Of a stretch of 39,079 nucleotides of DNA, positions 15,745 to 23,355 are shown one piece after another. Each line of letters opens with the position of its first letter. The first letter of the stretch is position 1. Source of the DNA: Prauserella aidingensis (GTDB taxonomy: Bacteria > Actinomycetota > Actinomycetes > Mycobacteriales > Pseudonocardiaceae); the NCBI RefSeq assembly GCF_024171865.1, contig NZ_JAMTCN010000037.1, positions 1 through 39,079 of the forward strand, read 5' to 3'. A program made the position numbers and the translations under genes. A model generated the notes under the pieces. It made no database searches. It was not told the origin of the DNA and saw only the letters and a program-made list of their open reading frames with translations.

Positions 15745-16809
15745 GTGACGACTGACAACCAACTCGCAGCTCCGTCCTTCGACCGGATGCGCAACATGCT
15801 GGTGCGCGCGGCCGAGGTCCGAGAGAGCGAACAGCAGCAGATCTTCGACGCGCTGGACGACATCTACGCCCGGCTCGCCCCGATCGACTCCCTCGGCGCG
15901 GTGCGCAAACGGCTCGGCGAGCTGCCCGACCGCACCGAGGTCGGCGTCCTCGCGGAGCGCCTCGACGAGGCGATGACCCGCATGGAGGCGCAGGACAACG
16001 CGATCGCCGAGCTGGGCAAGAACATCGAGGCGGTCGTCGACAAGCTCGCGAAGCCGTTCGCGCAGCTGGACGGGCGGCTCGACAGCATGGCCGCCAAGTT
16101 CGAGGCGGTCGCGGGCCGGATGGACGGGCTCGAGGACAAGCTCGAGAACATCCACCGCCGCATCGACGAGCTCGGCGGGCACCTCGACAAGCAGGACGAC
16201 AAGCTCGAGGCCATGCCGCAGACGGTCGGCAACCCGGTGCGCGAGCGCATCGACACCATGGAGAGCGGGCTCAAGGAGCGCGTCGAGCGGCTCGACACCG
16301 ACGCCAAGGAGCGGCTCAGCACCTCCACCGACGCGGTGAAGACCTCGGTCACCGAGGCGGCCGAGACGATCGACCCGACCGCGCGGCTCGAGAAGGTCAC
16401 CGACAAGCTCGAGCAGGTCACGAGCAAGCTCGACGACCTGGGCACGCGGGTCGACAAGGTCGAGGACGACCTCACCGGGCGGCTGGGCGACCTGGACGGG
16501 TCGGTGCGGTCCGGCTTCGCGGGTGTCGAGGGCACGCTGTCGAAGCAGCCCGAGTCCGACGACGTCGAGGCCGTCGTGCAGAAGAACCACGAGGAGTCGG
16601 TGCGGCGCATCGGCGGTCAGCTGGACGAGGCGATGGCCACGTTCGCGGAGCTGATGCTCGGCGGCGGCGGTGGCGGGCCGGCGCAGCAGACCGTGGCGGT
16701 GCAGCCGCCCGCGCCGCGGCAGCCGCGCCGCCGCAACGGCGGGAACCGGCAGAAGGCCGACGCCAAGGCCAAGAACAACGGCTCGGCCGACGCCGACGCC
16801 GAGGACTGA
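15745..16809 (+). CDS. Long coiled-coil hypothetical protein
   Basis: The 354-residue protein has no signal peptide or membrane helix. Residues about 15-290 are almost wholly predicted amphipathic helix, with repeating units such as LDGRLDSMAAKFEAV, MDGLEDKLENIHRRIDEL and LEKVTDKLEQVTSKLDDL, which points to a long rod or apolipoprotein-like fold. A six-Gly hinge follows at about residue 305, then a Pro-rich part and a basic tail (RQPRRRNGGNRQK) ending acidic. The GTG start at 15745 is chosen because GAAGGA lies 6 nt upstream. A possible -10 (TAGGCT) is at 15696-15701. It lies between add and deoA on the opposite strand and ends at a strong terminator. Function unknown; the basic tail could touch nucleic acid or membrane. 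Confidence 0.8.
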   Translation: MTTDNQLAAPSFDRMRNMLVRAAEVRESEQQQIFDALDDIYARLAPIDSLGAVRKRLGELPDRTEVGVLAERLDEAMTRMEAQDNAIAELGKNIEAVVDKLAKPFAQLDGRLDSMAAKFEAVAGRMDGLEDKLENIHRRIDELGGHLDKQDDKLEAMPQTVGNPVRERIDTMESGLKERVERLDTDAKERLSTSTDAVKTSVTEAAETIDPTARLEKVTDKLEQVTSKLDDLGTRVDKVEDDLTGRLGDLDGSVRSGFAGVEGTLSKQPESDDVEAVVQKNHEESVRRIGGQLDEAMATFAELMLGGGGGGPAQQTVAVQPPAPRQPRRRNGGNRQKADAKAKNNGSADADAED

Positions 16810-16831
16810 GCCGCAGCGCCACAGCGCGACG

Positions 16832-16870
16832 AAGCCCCGGGACACCTGGTCGAGGTGTCCCGGGGCTTTT
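16832..16870 (+). terminator. Intrinsic terminator of the coiled-coil gene
   Basis: A perfect 14-bp stem (GCCCCGGGACACCT, 16834-16847, with its complement at 16853-16866) and a 5-nt loop is followed by TTTT. It lies 22 nt after the stop. It also separates this gene from the convergent deoA, though the minus-strand side has only two T. Confidence 0.9.
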
Positions 16871-16896
16871 CGCTGTCCGGACGGTCACGCCCGGCG

Positions 16897-18192
16897 CTAC
16901 GAGCGGACGGTGTCGAGGACGGTGGTGGACGGCCACGGCGCGCGTTCGGGTGCCGAGTCCGACACCTCGATGCCGCCGTCCAGCGCCGCCAGGGCGGACG
17001 GCACCGCGTCGGGGGTGTCGGTGTGCAGTTCGAGCAGCGGGCTGCCCGCCTCGACCCGCTCGCCCGGCTTCGCCAGGCAGCGCACGCCCGCCGCGGCCTG
17101 CACCGGGTCCTCCTTCCGCGCCCTGCCGGCTCCGAGCCGCCACGCGGCCACGCCGACGGCACGGGCGTCGAGCGTCGTCAGCACGCCACTCTCGGGCGCC
17201 TCGACGACGTGGACGTGCTCGGGTTTCGGCAGCGGCGCGTCCGGGTCGCCGCCCTGGGCGCTGATCATGCGGCACCAGGTTTCGTACGCCTCGCCGGAGG
17301 CCAACACCGGGCCGGGGTCGACGTCGCCGTGCCCGGCGAGCGCGAGCATCTCGCGGGCCAGCGCCAGGGTGAGCGCCACGACGTCGTCCGGACCTCCGCC
17401 GCGGAGCACGTCGACGGCCTCGGCCACCTCGACGGCGTTGCCGACGGCCGCGCCGAGCGGGGTCGACATGTCGGTCAGCAGCGCGCGCGTGGGCAGTCCG
17501 TGTGCCGTGCCGATGTCGACGAGGGTCTTGGCCAGTACGCGCGCCTCGTCGAGTGAGCCCATGAACGCGCCGGAGCCGACCTTGACGTCGAGCACCAGGC
17601 CACCCGCGCCCTCGGCGATCTTCTTGCTCATGATCGAGCTGGCGATCAGCGGCACCGATTCGACGGTGGACGTGACGTCCCGCAGCGCGTACAACTTCCG
17701 GTCGGCGGGGGCGAGCGTGTCGGTCGCGGCGCAGACCACCGCGCCGATCTCCTCGAGCTGCCTGCCGATGGCGTGCGCCGACAGCTGCGCCCGCCAGCCG
17801 GGGATCGATTCGAGTTTGTCGAGCGTGCCGCCGGTGTGCCCGAGTCCGCGGCCGGACAGCTGCGGCACCGCGGCGCCGCACGTGGCGACCAGCGGCGCCA
17901 GCGGCAGGGTGATCTTGTCGCCGACGCCGCCGGTGGAGTGCTTGTCGACGGTCGGGCGCGAGACGTGCAGCGCGAGCCGCTCCCCCGAGTCGATCATCGC
18001 GCCGGTCCACCGGGCCGTCTCGGCCGTGTCCATGCCGCGCAGGAACACGGCCATCGCCAGCGCCGCCATCTGCTCCTCGGAGACGACGCCGCGCGTGTAG
18101 GCGTCGACGACCCAGTCGATCTGCTCCGGGGTCAGCGCCCCGCCGTCGCGCTTGGCCCGGATGACGTCGACTGCCGCGAACGGTTCGTGCAT
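16897..18192 (-). CDS. deoA: Thymidine phosphorylase
   Basis: A cytosolic enzyme that phosphorolyses thymidine, and in related enzymes other pyrimidine nucleosides, to the base and (deoxy)ribose-1-phosphate. The 431-residue protein has the family's normal length and its signature, VDKHSTGGVGDK (about residues 82-93). The glycine-rich SGRGLGHTGGTLDKLE and SSIMSKKIAEGA segments also fit. It ends with the usual small alpha/beta domain. Phosphopentomutase, needed to link its product to DeoC, is not in the window. The ATG at 18192 is preceded at 7 nt by TAGGGT without a Shine-Dalgarno. In many actinobacteria deoA directly follows cdd; here four foreign-looking genes lie between them. Confidence 0.95.
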   Translation of the reverse strand: MHEPFAAVDVIRAKRDGGALTPEQIDWVVDAYTRGVVSEEQMAALAMAVFLRGMDTAETARWTGAMIDSGERLALHVSRPTVDKHSTGGVGDKITLPLAPLVATCGAAVPQLSGRGLGHTGGTLDKLESIPGWRAQLSAHAIGRQLEEIGAVVCAATDTLAPADRKLYALRDVTSTVESVPLIASSIMSKKIAEGAGGLVLDVKVGSGAFMGSLDEARVLAKTLVDIGTAHGLPTRALLTDMSTPLGAAVGNAVEVAEAVDVLRGGGPDDVVALTLALAREMLALAGHGDVDPGPVLASGEAYETWCRMISAQGGDPDAPLPKPEHVHVVEAPESGVLTTLDARAVGVAAWRLGAGRARKEDPVQAAAGVRCLAKPGERVEAGSPLLELHTDTPDAVPSALAALDGGIEVSDSAPERAPWPSTTVLDTVRS

Positions 18193-18199
18193 GACGACA

Positions 18200-18205
18200 A
18201 CCCTA
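18200..18205 (-). promoter_or_regulatory. Leaderless -10 element of deoA
   Basis: TAGGGT on the minus strand ends 7 nt before the deoA ATG. It overlaps the stop codon of the small open frame at 18203-18355. Confidence 0.45.
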
Positions 18206-18355
18206 TGTCCGATCCGGCCCGCTCGGCGCGCTTACGCGTCGACTCGCGCGCCTCTTCACCCGCGCTTCCGCCTGCGTCACCGTGACCGGGTCCGTCGCCG
18301 CCACCGGCCCGGCCGAGGCGTCCACACCCGATTCCTTCACCTCCGCGACGTCCAC
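18203..18355 (-). CDS. Possible small ORF upstream of deoA
   Basis: A 50-codon frame starting at GTG 18355 (VDVAEVKESG) and ending in a basic Arg-rich tail. Third codon positions are mostly G or C and the composition looks like a protein rather than a shadow frame. It stops 10 bp before deoA on the same strand. No homologue is recognised, the Shine-Dalgarno is weak, and random GC-rich sequence can look similar. It could be a small regulatory protein or the remnant of a gene disrupted when the neighbouring cassette arrived. Confidence 0.25.
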   Translation of the reverse strand: MDVAEVKESGVDASAGPVAATDPVTVTQAEARVKRRASRRVSAPSGPDRT

Positions 18356-18423
18356 GCCCCGTCCGCCCCGTCGGCACGCGGGTCGCTTGCGTCGCAGGGC
18401 ACCCGGGCGCAATACTTAGCCGC

Positions 18424-18765
18424 GTGGCACAGTATTCGGCGCAGTTGGACGGCATCTTCGTCGCACTCGCCGACCCGACCCGGCGTGAAGTCGTGCGACG
18501 CCTCGGGCACGGGCCGACGAGCGTCGGGGACCTCGCAAGCGAGTTCCCGATGACCCTCCCCTCGTTCATGAAGCACGTACGCACCCTCGAGTCGAACGGG
18601 CTCATCCGCACGGTCAAGCACGGCCGAGTCCGCACCTGCGTGCTCAGCAGAGAGCGGCTCTCCCTGCTCGACGACTGGCTCGCCGAGCAACGCGCCGTCT
18701 GGGAGCACCGCACCGACCGTCTCGAACAGTTCGTCACCGACCAGGAGGACACCCGTGAACCCTGA
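18424..18765 (+). CDS. ArsR-family transcriptional regulator
   Basis: The 113-residue winged-helix protein starts with IFVALADPTRREVVRRLGHG, the typical ArsR N-terminal helix. The recognition region is PMTLPSFMKHVRTLESNGLIRT, and the wing VKHGRVRTCVL. No metal-binding Cys pair of the ArsR/SmtB kind is visible, so it probably belongs to the non-metal group that travels with SRPBCC proteins. The GTG start at 18424 is the first in frame. Its end overlaps the SRPBCC gene by 11 nt, so regulator and target are co-translated and autoregulation is likely. First gene of a three-gene operon. Confidence 0.9.
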   Translation: MAQYSAQLDGIFVALADPTRREVVRRLGHGPTSVGDLASEFPMTLPSFMKHVRTLESNGLIRTVKHGRVRTCVLSRERLSLLDDWLAEQRAVWEHRTDRLEQFVTDQEDTREP

Positions 18766-19231
18766 TCTCGACCTCGACCTGCAACGGGTCATCCGCGCTC
18801 CCCTCGCGGCCGTGTGGAACGCCTGGACCGATCCGGCCCGGCTCGCGCAGTGGTGGCTCCCGGCACCGGCGCTGTGCCGTGTGGACCACCTCGACGTCCG
18901 GCCCGGTGGAGCATTCGTCACGCGCATGAGCGAGGACGGCGACGCCTTCGTCCCCCACCTCGACGCGTGCTTCCTGCTCGTCGAGGACATGGAGCGGATC
19001 GTGTTCACCAACGCGGTCGACAGCACGTGGCGCCCGGCGAGTCCCGAACCGGTGACGATGACCGCCATGGTCACCTTCGGCGAGCACGCCGACGGCACCG
19101 ACTACCGGATCGTCGTCCGTCACGGCGATCCGGAATCCCGTGCCCTGCACCGGAAACTGGGCTTCGCGGACGGCTGGGGCACGGTCGCCGCGCAACTGGC
19201 CGCGTTCGCCGAGAGCGAGGCCGCACGATGA
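18755..19231 (+). CDS. SRPBCC (AHSA1-like) domain protein
   Basis: A 158-residue single-domain protein of the START/Bet v1-like SRPBCC fold. VIRAPLAAVWNAWTDPARLAQWW is the family's N-terminal strand-helix signature (here residues 12-34), and GWGTVAAQLAAF is the C-terminal helix. Such proteins bind hydrophobic ligands in a central cavity and are very often encoded next to an ArsR regulator, as here. The GTG start at 18755 has AGGAGG 6 nt upstream. The stop overlaps the next start (ATGA). Ligand unknown. Confidence 0.9.
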   Translation: MNPDLDLDLQRVIRAPLAAVWNAWTDPARLAQWWLPAPALCRVDHLDVRPGGAFVTRMSEDGDAFVPHLDACFLLVEDMERIVFTNAVDSTWRPASPEPVTMTAMVTFGEHADGTDYRIVVRHGDPESRALHRKLGFADGWGTVAAQLAAFAESEAAR

Positions 19232-19860
19232 AGATCGCTCTCACGGAGTTCGTCACGCTCGACGGCGTCAGCCAGGGACCGGGTTCGCCCGACGAGGACA
19301 CCACCGACGGTTTCACTCGTGGCGGCTGGCTCGTGCCCTTCCTCGACGAGACCTTCGTCCGGCGCACCTCCGAGTGGCTCGACCTCGCCGACGGCCTGCT
19401 GCTCGGCCGCCGCACCTACGAGGCGTTCGCGCGCGACTGGCCGCAGATCACGGATCCGGACGATCCCTTCACCGGGCGGATGAACGCGCTCCCGAAGTAC
19501 GTCGTGACCAACACCCTCACGGCCGGAACCTGGCACCCCACCACCGTGCTCGCAGGAGATCCGGTCCAGGCCGTGTCCGAGCTCAGGTCCCGGCCGGGGC
19601 GGGAACTCCAGATCCACGGCAGCGCCCGCCTCGGCGACACGCTGTTGTCGGCGGGCCTGGTCGACGTGCTTCGCCTCGCGGTCGCACCCACGGTTCTCCG
19701 GACGGGCAGGCGCTTCATGTCCGGACACGGCGCGGCGTGCGGTCTCCGCCTCGTCCGGCACGAGGCGACGCCGAAGGGCCTGCTGCTGCTCGAGTACGAG
19801 CCGACGGATCAGGTACCCCAGGGCGACTACGAGGGCGTCGCCGAGTTCGTCGGCAGCTGA
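19228..19860 (+). CDS. RibD C-terminal/dihydrofolate reductase-like protein
   Basis: The 210-residue cytosolic protein resembles the 'dihydrofolate reductase family' with a RibD C-terminal fold. It begins MKIALTEFVTLDGV and has LLLGRRTYEAFARDWP (NADPH-site region), LPKYVVTNTL and IHGSARLGDTLL. These proteins are NADPH-dependent reductases by fold, but most have no known substrate and are not true folate enzymes. The start ATG overlaps the SRPBCC stop by 4 nt, so it is the third member of the ArsR operon. It ends 4 bp before the convergent VOC gene. Confidence 0.88.
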   Translation: MKIALTEFVTLDGVSQGPGSPDEDTTDGFTRGGWLVPFLDETFVRRTSEWLDLADGLLLGRRTYEAFARDWPQITDPDDPFTGRMNALPKYVVTNTLTAGTWHPTTVLAGDPVQAVSELRSRPGRELQIHGSARLGDTLLSAGLVDVLRLAVAPTVLRTGRRFMSGHGAACGLRLVRHEATPKGLLLLEYEPTDQVPQGDYEGVAEFVGS

Positions 19861-19864
19861 GCGA

Positions 19865-20566
19865 TTACGCGTCGAGGACGCAGAACTCGTTGCCGGACGG
19901 GTCGGCCAGCACCAGCCAAGGAAGACCGTCGCCACCCAGCAGGCTCGCCCCCATGCCGACGAGCCGGTCGGTGACGTCGGCCTCCCCCACGTCGCGGCGC
20001 ACGTCGAGGTGGAGGCCGTTCTTGCCCTGTTTCGGCTCCGGCTCGGGGCACAGTTCGAGCAGCGGCCCCACCCCGTCGGGGTGGCGCAGCGACGTGCCGG
20101 CTGCCGGGCCCTCAGCGGGAACCCAGCCGGTGATCGCAGCCCAGAACTCGGCGTCGCGTTCGGGGTCCACGCTGTCCAACGGCAACGCCGCGATCGGTCC
20201 CGTGCCCGTGTAGCTCGCACGGTCTTCCATCACGCAGAACGCGTTGCCCTCCGGGTCGGCGAGCACCACCCACGGCACATCGCCCTGACCGACGTCGGCG
20301 TGCACTGCGCCCAGTCCGAGCAGCTTCTCGACGACGGCTTGTTGCCGCGGCCCGCCCACCAGGTCGGGGTGGAGCCGCGGTGGCGACGACGACTTCGCCG
20401 GCACCCGCGGGAAACACAGGTCGAGGAAGACGTCGTCGGTCAGCTGAACGCGCGCCTCGAACAGGTCCGGCCGATCGGTCAGGGGCTCGGCGTCGAGGGC
20501 CGCGGCCCAGAACGAACCGAGCCGGTGCGGGTCGAGGGCGTCCCACACGATGTTCTCCAGGCGCAT
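19865..20566 (-). CDS. Double VOC/glyoxalase-like domain protein
   Basis: The 233-residue protein is two similar VOC (glyoxalase-like) modules. Module one has FWAAALDAEPL and closes with PWVVLADPEGNAFCVME; module two has FWAAITGWVPAE and closes with PWLVLADPSGNEFCVLD. The repeats lie at about residues 1-115 and 120-233. Such proteins act as small-molecule binding or resistance proteins, or metal-dependent enzymes; substrate unknown. The ATG at 20566 has GGAGG 4 nt upstream. It is convergent with the ArsR operon and lies 34 bp downstream of cdd on the same strand, so it may be cotranscribed with cdd. Confidence 0.88.
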   Translation of the reverse strand: MRLENIVWDALDPHRLGSFWAAALDAEPLTDRPDLFEARVQLTDDVFLDLCFPRVPAKSSSPPRLHPDLVGGPRQQAVVEKLLGLGAVHADVGQGDVPWVVLADPEGNAFCVMEDRASYTGTGPIAALPLDSVDPERDAEFWAAITGWVPAEGPAAGTSLRHPDGVGPLLELCPEPEPKQGKNGLHLDVRRDVGEADVTDRLVGMGASLLGGDGLPWLVLADPSGNEFCVLDA

Positions 20567-20600
20567 GCGGCCTCCGGGTCACTGGGCCCGCCCGCGGGTG

Positions 20601-21011
20601 TCAGGCGGGCAGGTCGGTCGGGCCGAAGGCGTCCGGCAGCACGTCCGACATCGGCAGCACGCCGCTCGGGGTGTCGAGCAGGCAGTCGGGGCCGCCGAGT
20701 TCGTACAGGATCTGCCGGCACCGCCCGCACGGCATGAGCAGCTCGCCGGAGCCGCCACGGCACGCCACGGCCGTCAGCCTGCCGCCACCGGTGAGGCGCA
20801 GTTGGCCCGCCATGGCGCACTCGGCGCACAGGCCGACGCCGTAGGACGCGTTCTCGACGTTGCAGCCGGTCACCACGCGCCCGTCGGACACCAGCCCGGC
20901 CACGCCGACGTGCAGGCCCGAGTACGGCGCGTACGCCAGCGCGGCCGCTGCGACGGCCTCGGCGCGCAGCGACTCCCAGTCCGGGGGCTGCCCCCGCTCC
21001 TGAGCCGTCAC
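20601..21011 (-). CDS. cdd: Cytidine deaminase
   Basis: A zinc-dependent cytosolic enzyme deaminating cytidine and deoxycytidine to uridine and deoxyuridine. The 136-residue protein is standard for the tetrameric type. Zinc and proton-shuttle residues are visible in LCAECAM (Cys-Ala-Glu) and PCGRCRQ, and CNVENASYG binds the ribose. The GTG start at 21011 overlaps the stop of the upstream permease gene (GTGA), so it is the last gene of the nucleoside transporter operon. Longer in-frame starts would lie inside the permease gene. Confidence 0.95.
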   Translation of the reverse strand: MTAQERGQPPDWESLRAEAVAAAALAYAPYSGLHVGVAGLVSDGRVVTGCNVENASYGVGLCAECAMAGQLRLTGGGRLTAVACRGGSGELLMPCGRCRQILYELGGPDCLLDTPSGVLPMSDVLPDAFGPTDLPA

Positions 21012-22267
21012 GTGTCCTCCCCACGCCGGTACTGCTGGCCGATCGCCTTCGGCACCCGCAGTCGCTGCGCCGCGACCGCCAGCACGATGATCGTCACGAA
21101 GTGCGGGGTGTACGGGATCAGGTCGCTCGGCAGCTCGTCGTTCGTCCAGTAGATCCAGTACAGCACCGCCGCACCGGCGACACCGCCCGCCGCGGCCCAC
21201 CAGTGACGCCGGACCAGCTGCAACACCACGATGACCGCCAGCAGCAACACCGCGCCGTAGCAGAGCGCCAGCACCGCCGCGCCGCCGCCGGACAGCTGCA
21301 GCCCGTCGGCGTAGCCGAACAGCGCGGCACCACCCAACAGCCCGCTGGGCCGGTAGTTACCGAAGATCATCGCGGCGAGGCCGATGTACCCGCGGCCGTT
21401 GACCTGGTTCTCGAGGTAGTCCGCGCCACCTTCCAACAGCACCAGCGACGCACCGCCCATGCCCGCGAACCCGCCGGATGCGGCCACGGCGATGTACTTG
21501 TGCAGGTACACGTTCACACCGAGGGACTCGGCCGCCACCGGACTCTCACCGCACGACCGCAGCCGCAGCCCGAACCTCGTGCGCCACAGGACGAAGTAGC
21601 TCGCGGGCACCAGCAGCAACGCGATCATCGCCAACGGCGACACGTGCGTGACGAGTCCCCGCAGCAGACCGGCCACATCGGACAGCACCACGCGTTGCTC
21701 GTCCTCGAGGGCGCCGAGCCAGTCGGACAGGAACGTCGCCGAATAGGTGTCGAACTTCTCCACCGGCGGCGATTCGCGCGGGTTGCCGGAGATCGGCTCG
21801 AACACGAGGTTCGCCAGGTACTTCGCGACACCGAGCCCGAGCAGGTTGATCGCCACACCGGAGACGATGTGGTTGACGTTGAACGTCACGACCGCCACGG
21901 CGTGCAGCAGGCCGCCCAGCAGTCCGAACAGGATGCCCGCGGCCAGTCCGACCCAGACGCCGCCGTAGTAGGCACCCCAGGCCGAGCCCCACGTACCGAG
22001 GATCATCATGCCTTCGAGGCCGATGTTCATCACGCCCGCGCGCTCGGCCCACAACCCGCCGATCGCCGCCAGCAGGATCGGCAAGCCCAGCCGCAGCGCC
22101 GTCTGCGACGTGTCGCTCGAGGTGAGGATCGGCATGTCGGTCAGGTACGACGCCGTCGACAGCACACCGATCGCCACGACCGCCCACAGCGCGCCGCGTG
22201 CCCAGCCGGGCAGCCTGCGCGCCGACGTCGTCGCCGTCGGGTCCGGTTTCTCCATCACCGTGCTCAC
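21008..22267 (-). CDS. Nucleoside ABC transporter permease (second subunit)
   Basis: A 419-residue inner-membrane permease of the branched-chain/nucleoside type (BPD_transp_2). About ten hydrophobic segments are visible. The family motif GVMNIGLEGMMILG follows the second helix, and GESPVAAESLGVNV is the cytoplasmic coupling loop. The GTG start at 22267 overlaps the preceding permease stop (GTGA); upstream open frame lies within that gene. It forms the membrane channel with the other permease, is energised by the ATPase encoded further upstream and is fed by the BMP lipoprotein. Nucleoside specificity is inferred from the BMP gene and cdd. Confidence 0.92.
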   Translation of the reverse strand: MSTVMEKPDPTATTSARRLPGWARGALWAVVAIGVLSTASYLTDMPILTSSDTSQTALRLGLPILLAAIGGLWAERAGVMNIGLEGMMILGTWGSAWGAYYGGVWVGLAAGILFGLLGGLLHAVAVVTFNVNHIVSGVAINLLGLGVAKYLANLVFEPISGNPRESPPVEKFDTYSATFLSDWLGALEDEQRVVLSDVAGLLRGLVTHVSPLAMIALLLVPASYFVLWRTRFGLRLRSCGESPVAAESLGVNVYLHKYIAVAASGGFAGMGGASLVLLEGGADYLENQVNGRGYIGLAAMIFGNYRPSGLLGGAALFGYADGLQLSGGGAAVLALCYGAVLLLAVIVVLQLVRRHWWAAAGGVAGAAVLYWIYWTNDELPSDLIPYTPHFVTIIVLAVAAQRLRVPKAIGQQYRRGEDT

Positions 22268-23355
22268 ACCGCACCGCCTTCCGCGACGCTCGCAGGCCGA
22301 CCGTTTCCGGCGCGGCCGACGCGGCGCTGCTCGGCGGCCAGGTCGGCGCGGCGAACGATCTCGTACGCCACCACGACGGACAGGACGATCGTGCCCTGCA
22401 TGATCGTGGCGATCTCGCTGGGAATGCCGATCGACTCGAGCGAGACCGCCGACCGGTCGAGGAACGCCCACAGCAGCGCGCCGAACGCGATGCCCGCCGG
22501 GTGGTTCCTGCCCAGCAGCGCGACCGCCAGGCCCGTGAACCCGTAGCCCTGCGTCGCCGTCATGGCGTAGACGTAGTCGCGGCCCAGCAGCTCGGGCATC
22601 GCGACCAGCCCGGCGACACCGCCGGAGATCAGCATCGCGGCGAGCGTCATCTTCCTCGCGCTCACCCCGCCCGCGGCGGCCGCGGTCTTCGACTCGCCAC
22701 TGGCCTTGAGCTCGAACCCGAACCGCGTCCGGTTCAGCATGAACCAGTAGCCGTAGCCCAGCGCCGCCGCGATGACGACGAAGCCGAACAGCGTGCCCGC
22801 CTCACCGAGCGGAATGCCCGGGATCCGGCCCGACGGCGCGATCTCCTCGGTGGAGAGGTTGTTGCCGTGCAGCACGCCGAACTGTTCCGGATTGATCAGG
22901 AACGCCACGATGCCGAACACGATCGAGTTCAGCATGATCGTCGTGATGACCTCGCTGACACCGCGGTAGACCTTCAGCAGCGCGGGCAGCAACGCGTACA
23001 GCGCGCCGGAGGCCACCGCGACCACCAGGATCGCGACCACGTGCAGCACCGGCGGCAGCTGCATCCAACCACCGACGATCGCCGCGACCACCGCGGCGAA
23101 CCGGTACTGGCCCTCCACGCCGATGTTGAACACGTTCATCTGGAAGCCGATCGCCGCGGCCAGGCCCGCCAGGTAGTAGACGATCGCGAGGTTCACCGTC
23201 GAGACGGCCGTGTTGCCGTGGAACAGCTGCGCGCCCATCGTGGCGAACGCGTCCAGGGGATTCGCGCCCGAGATCAGCAGCGCCACCGACGACAGCAGCA
23301 TCGCGAAAACGATCGCGAGCGCCGGCGGCAGCAGCGCGGTACGCCAGTTGATCAC
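22264..23355 (-). CDS. Nucleoside ABC transporter permease (first subunit)
   Basis: A 363-residue inner-membrane permease with about nine hydrophobic segments. It has the FNIGVEGQY motif corresponding to NIGLEG in its partner, the VSEVITTIMLNSI helix, and a coupling loop ELKASGESKTAAAAGGV. It starts at ATG 23355, which overlaps the ATPase stop (ATGA), and its own stop overlaps the second permease. The tight overlaps across four genes show one translation unit: ATPase, permease, permease, cdd. Confidence 0.92.
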   Translation of the reverse strand: MINWRTALLPPALAIVFAMLLSSVALLISGANPLDAFATMGAQLFHGNTAVSTVNLAIVYYLAGLAAAIGFQMNVFNIGVEGQYRFAAVVAAIVGGWMQLPPVLHVVAILVVAVASGALYALLPALLKVYRGVSEVITTIMLNSIVFGIVAFLINPEQFGVLHGNNLSTEEIAPSGRIPGIPLGEAGTLFGFVVIAAALGYGYWFMLNRTRFGFELKASGESKTAAAAGGVSARKMTLAAMLISGGVAGLVAMPELLGRDYVYAMTATQGYGFTGLAVALLGRNHPAGIAFGALLWAFLDRSAVSLESIGIPSEIATIMQGTIVLSVVVAYEIVRRADLAAEQRRVGRAGNGRPASVAEGGAV

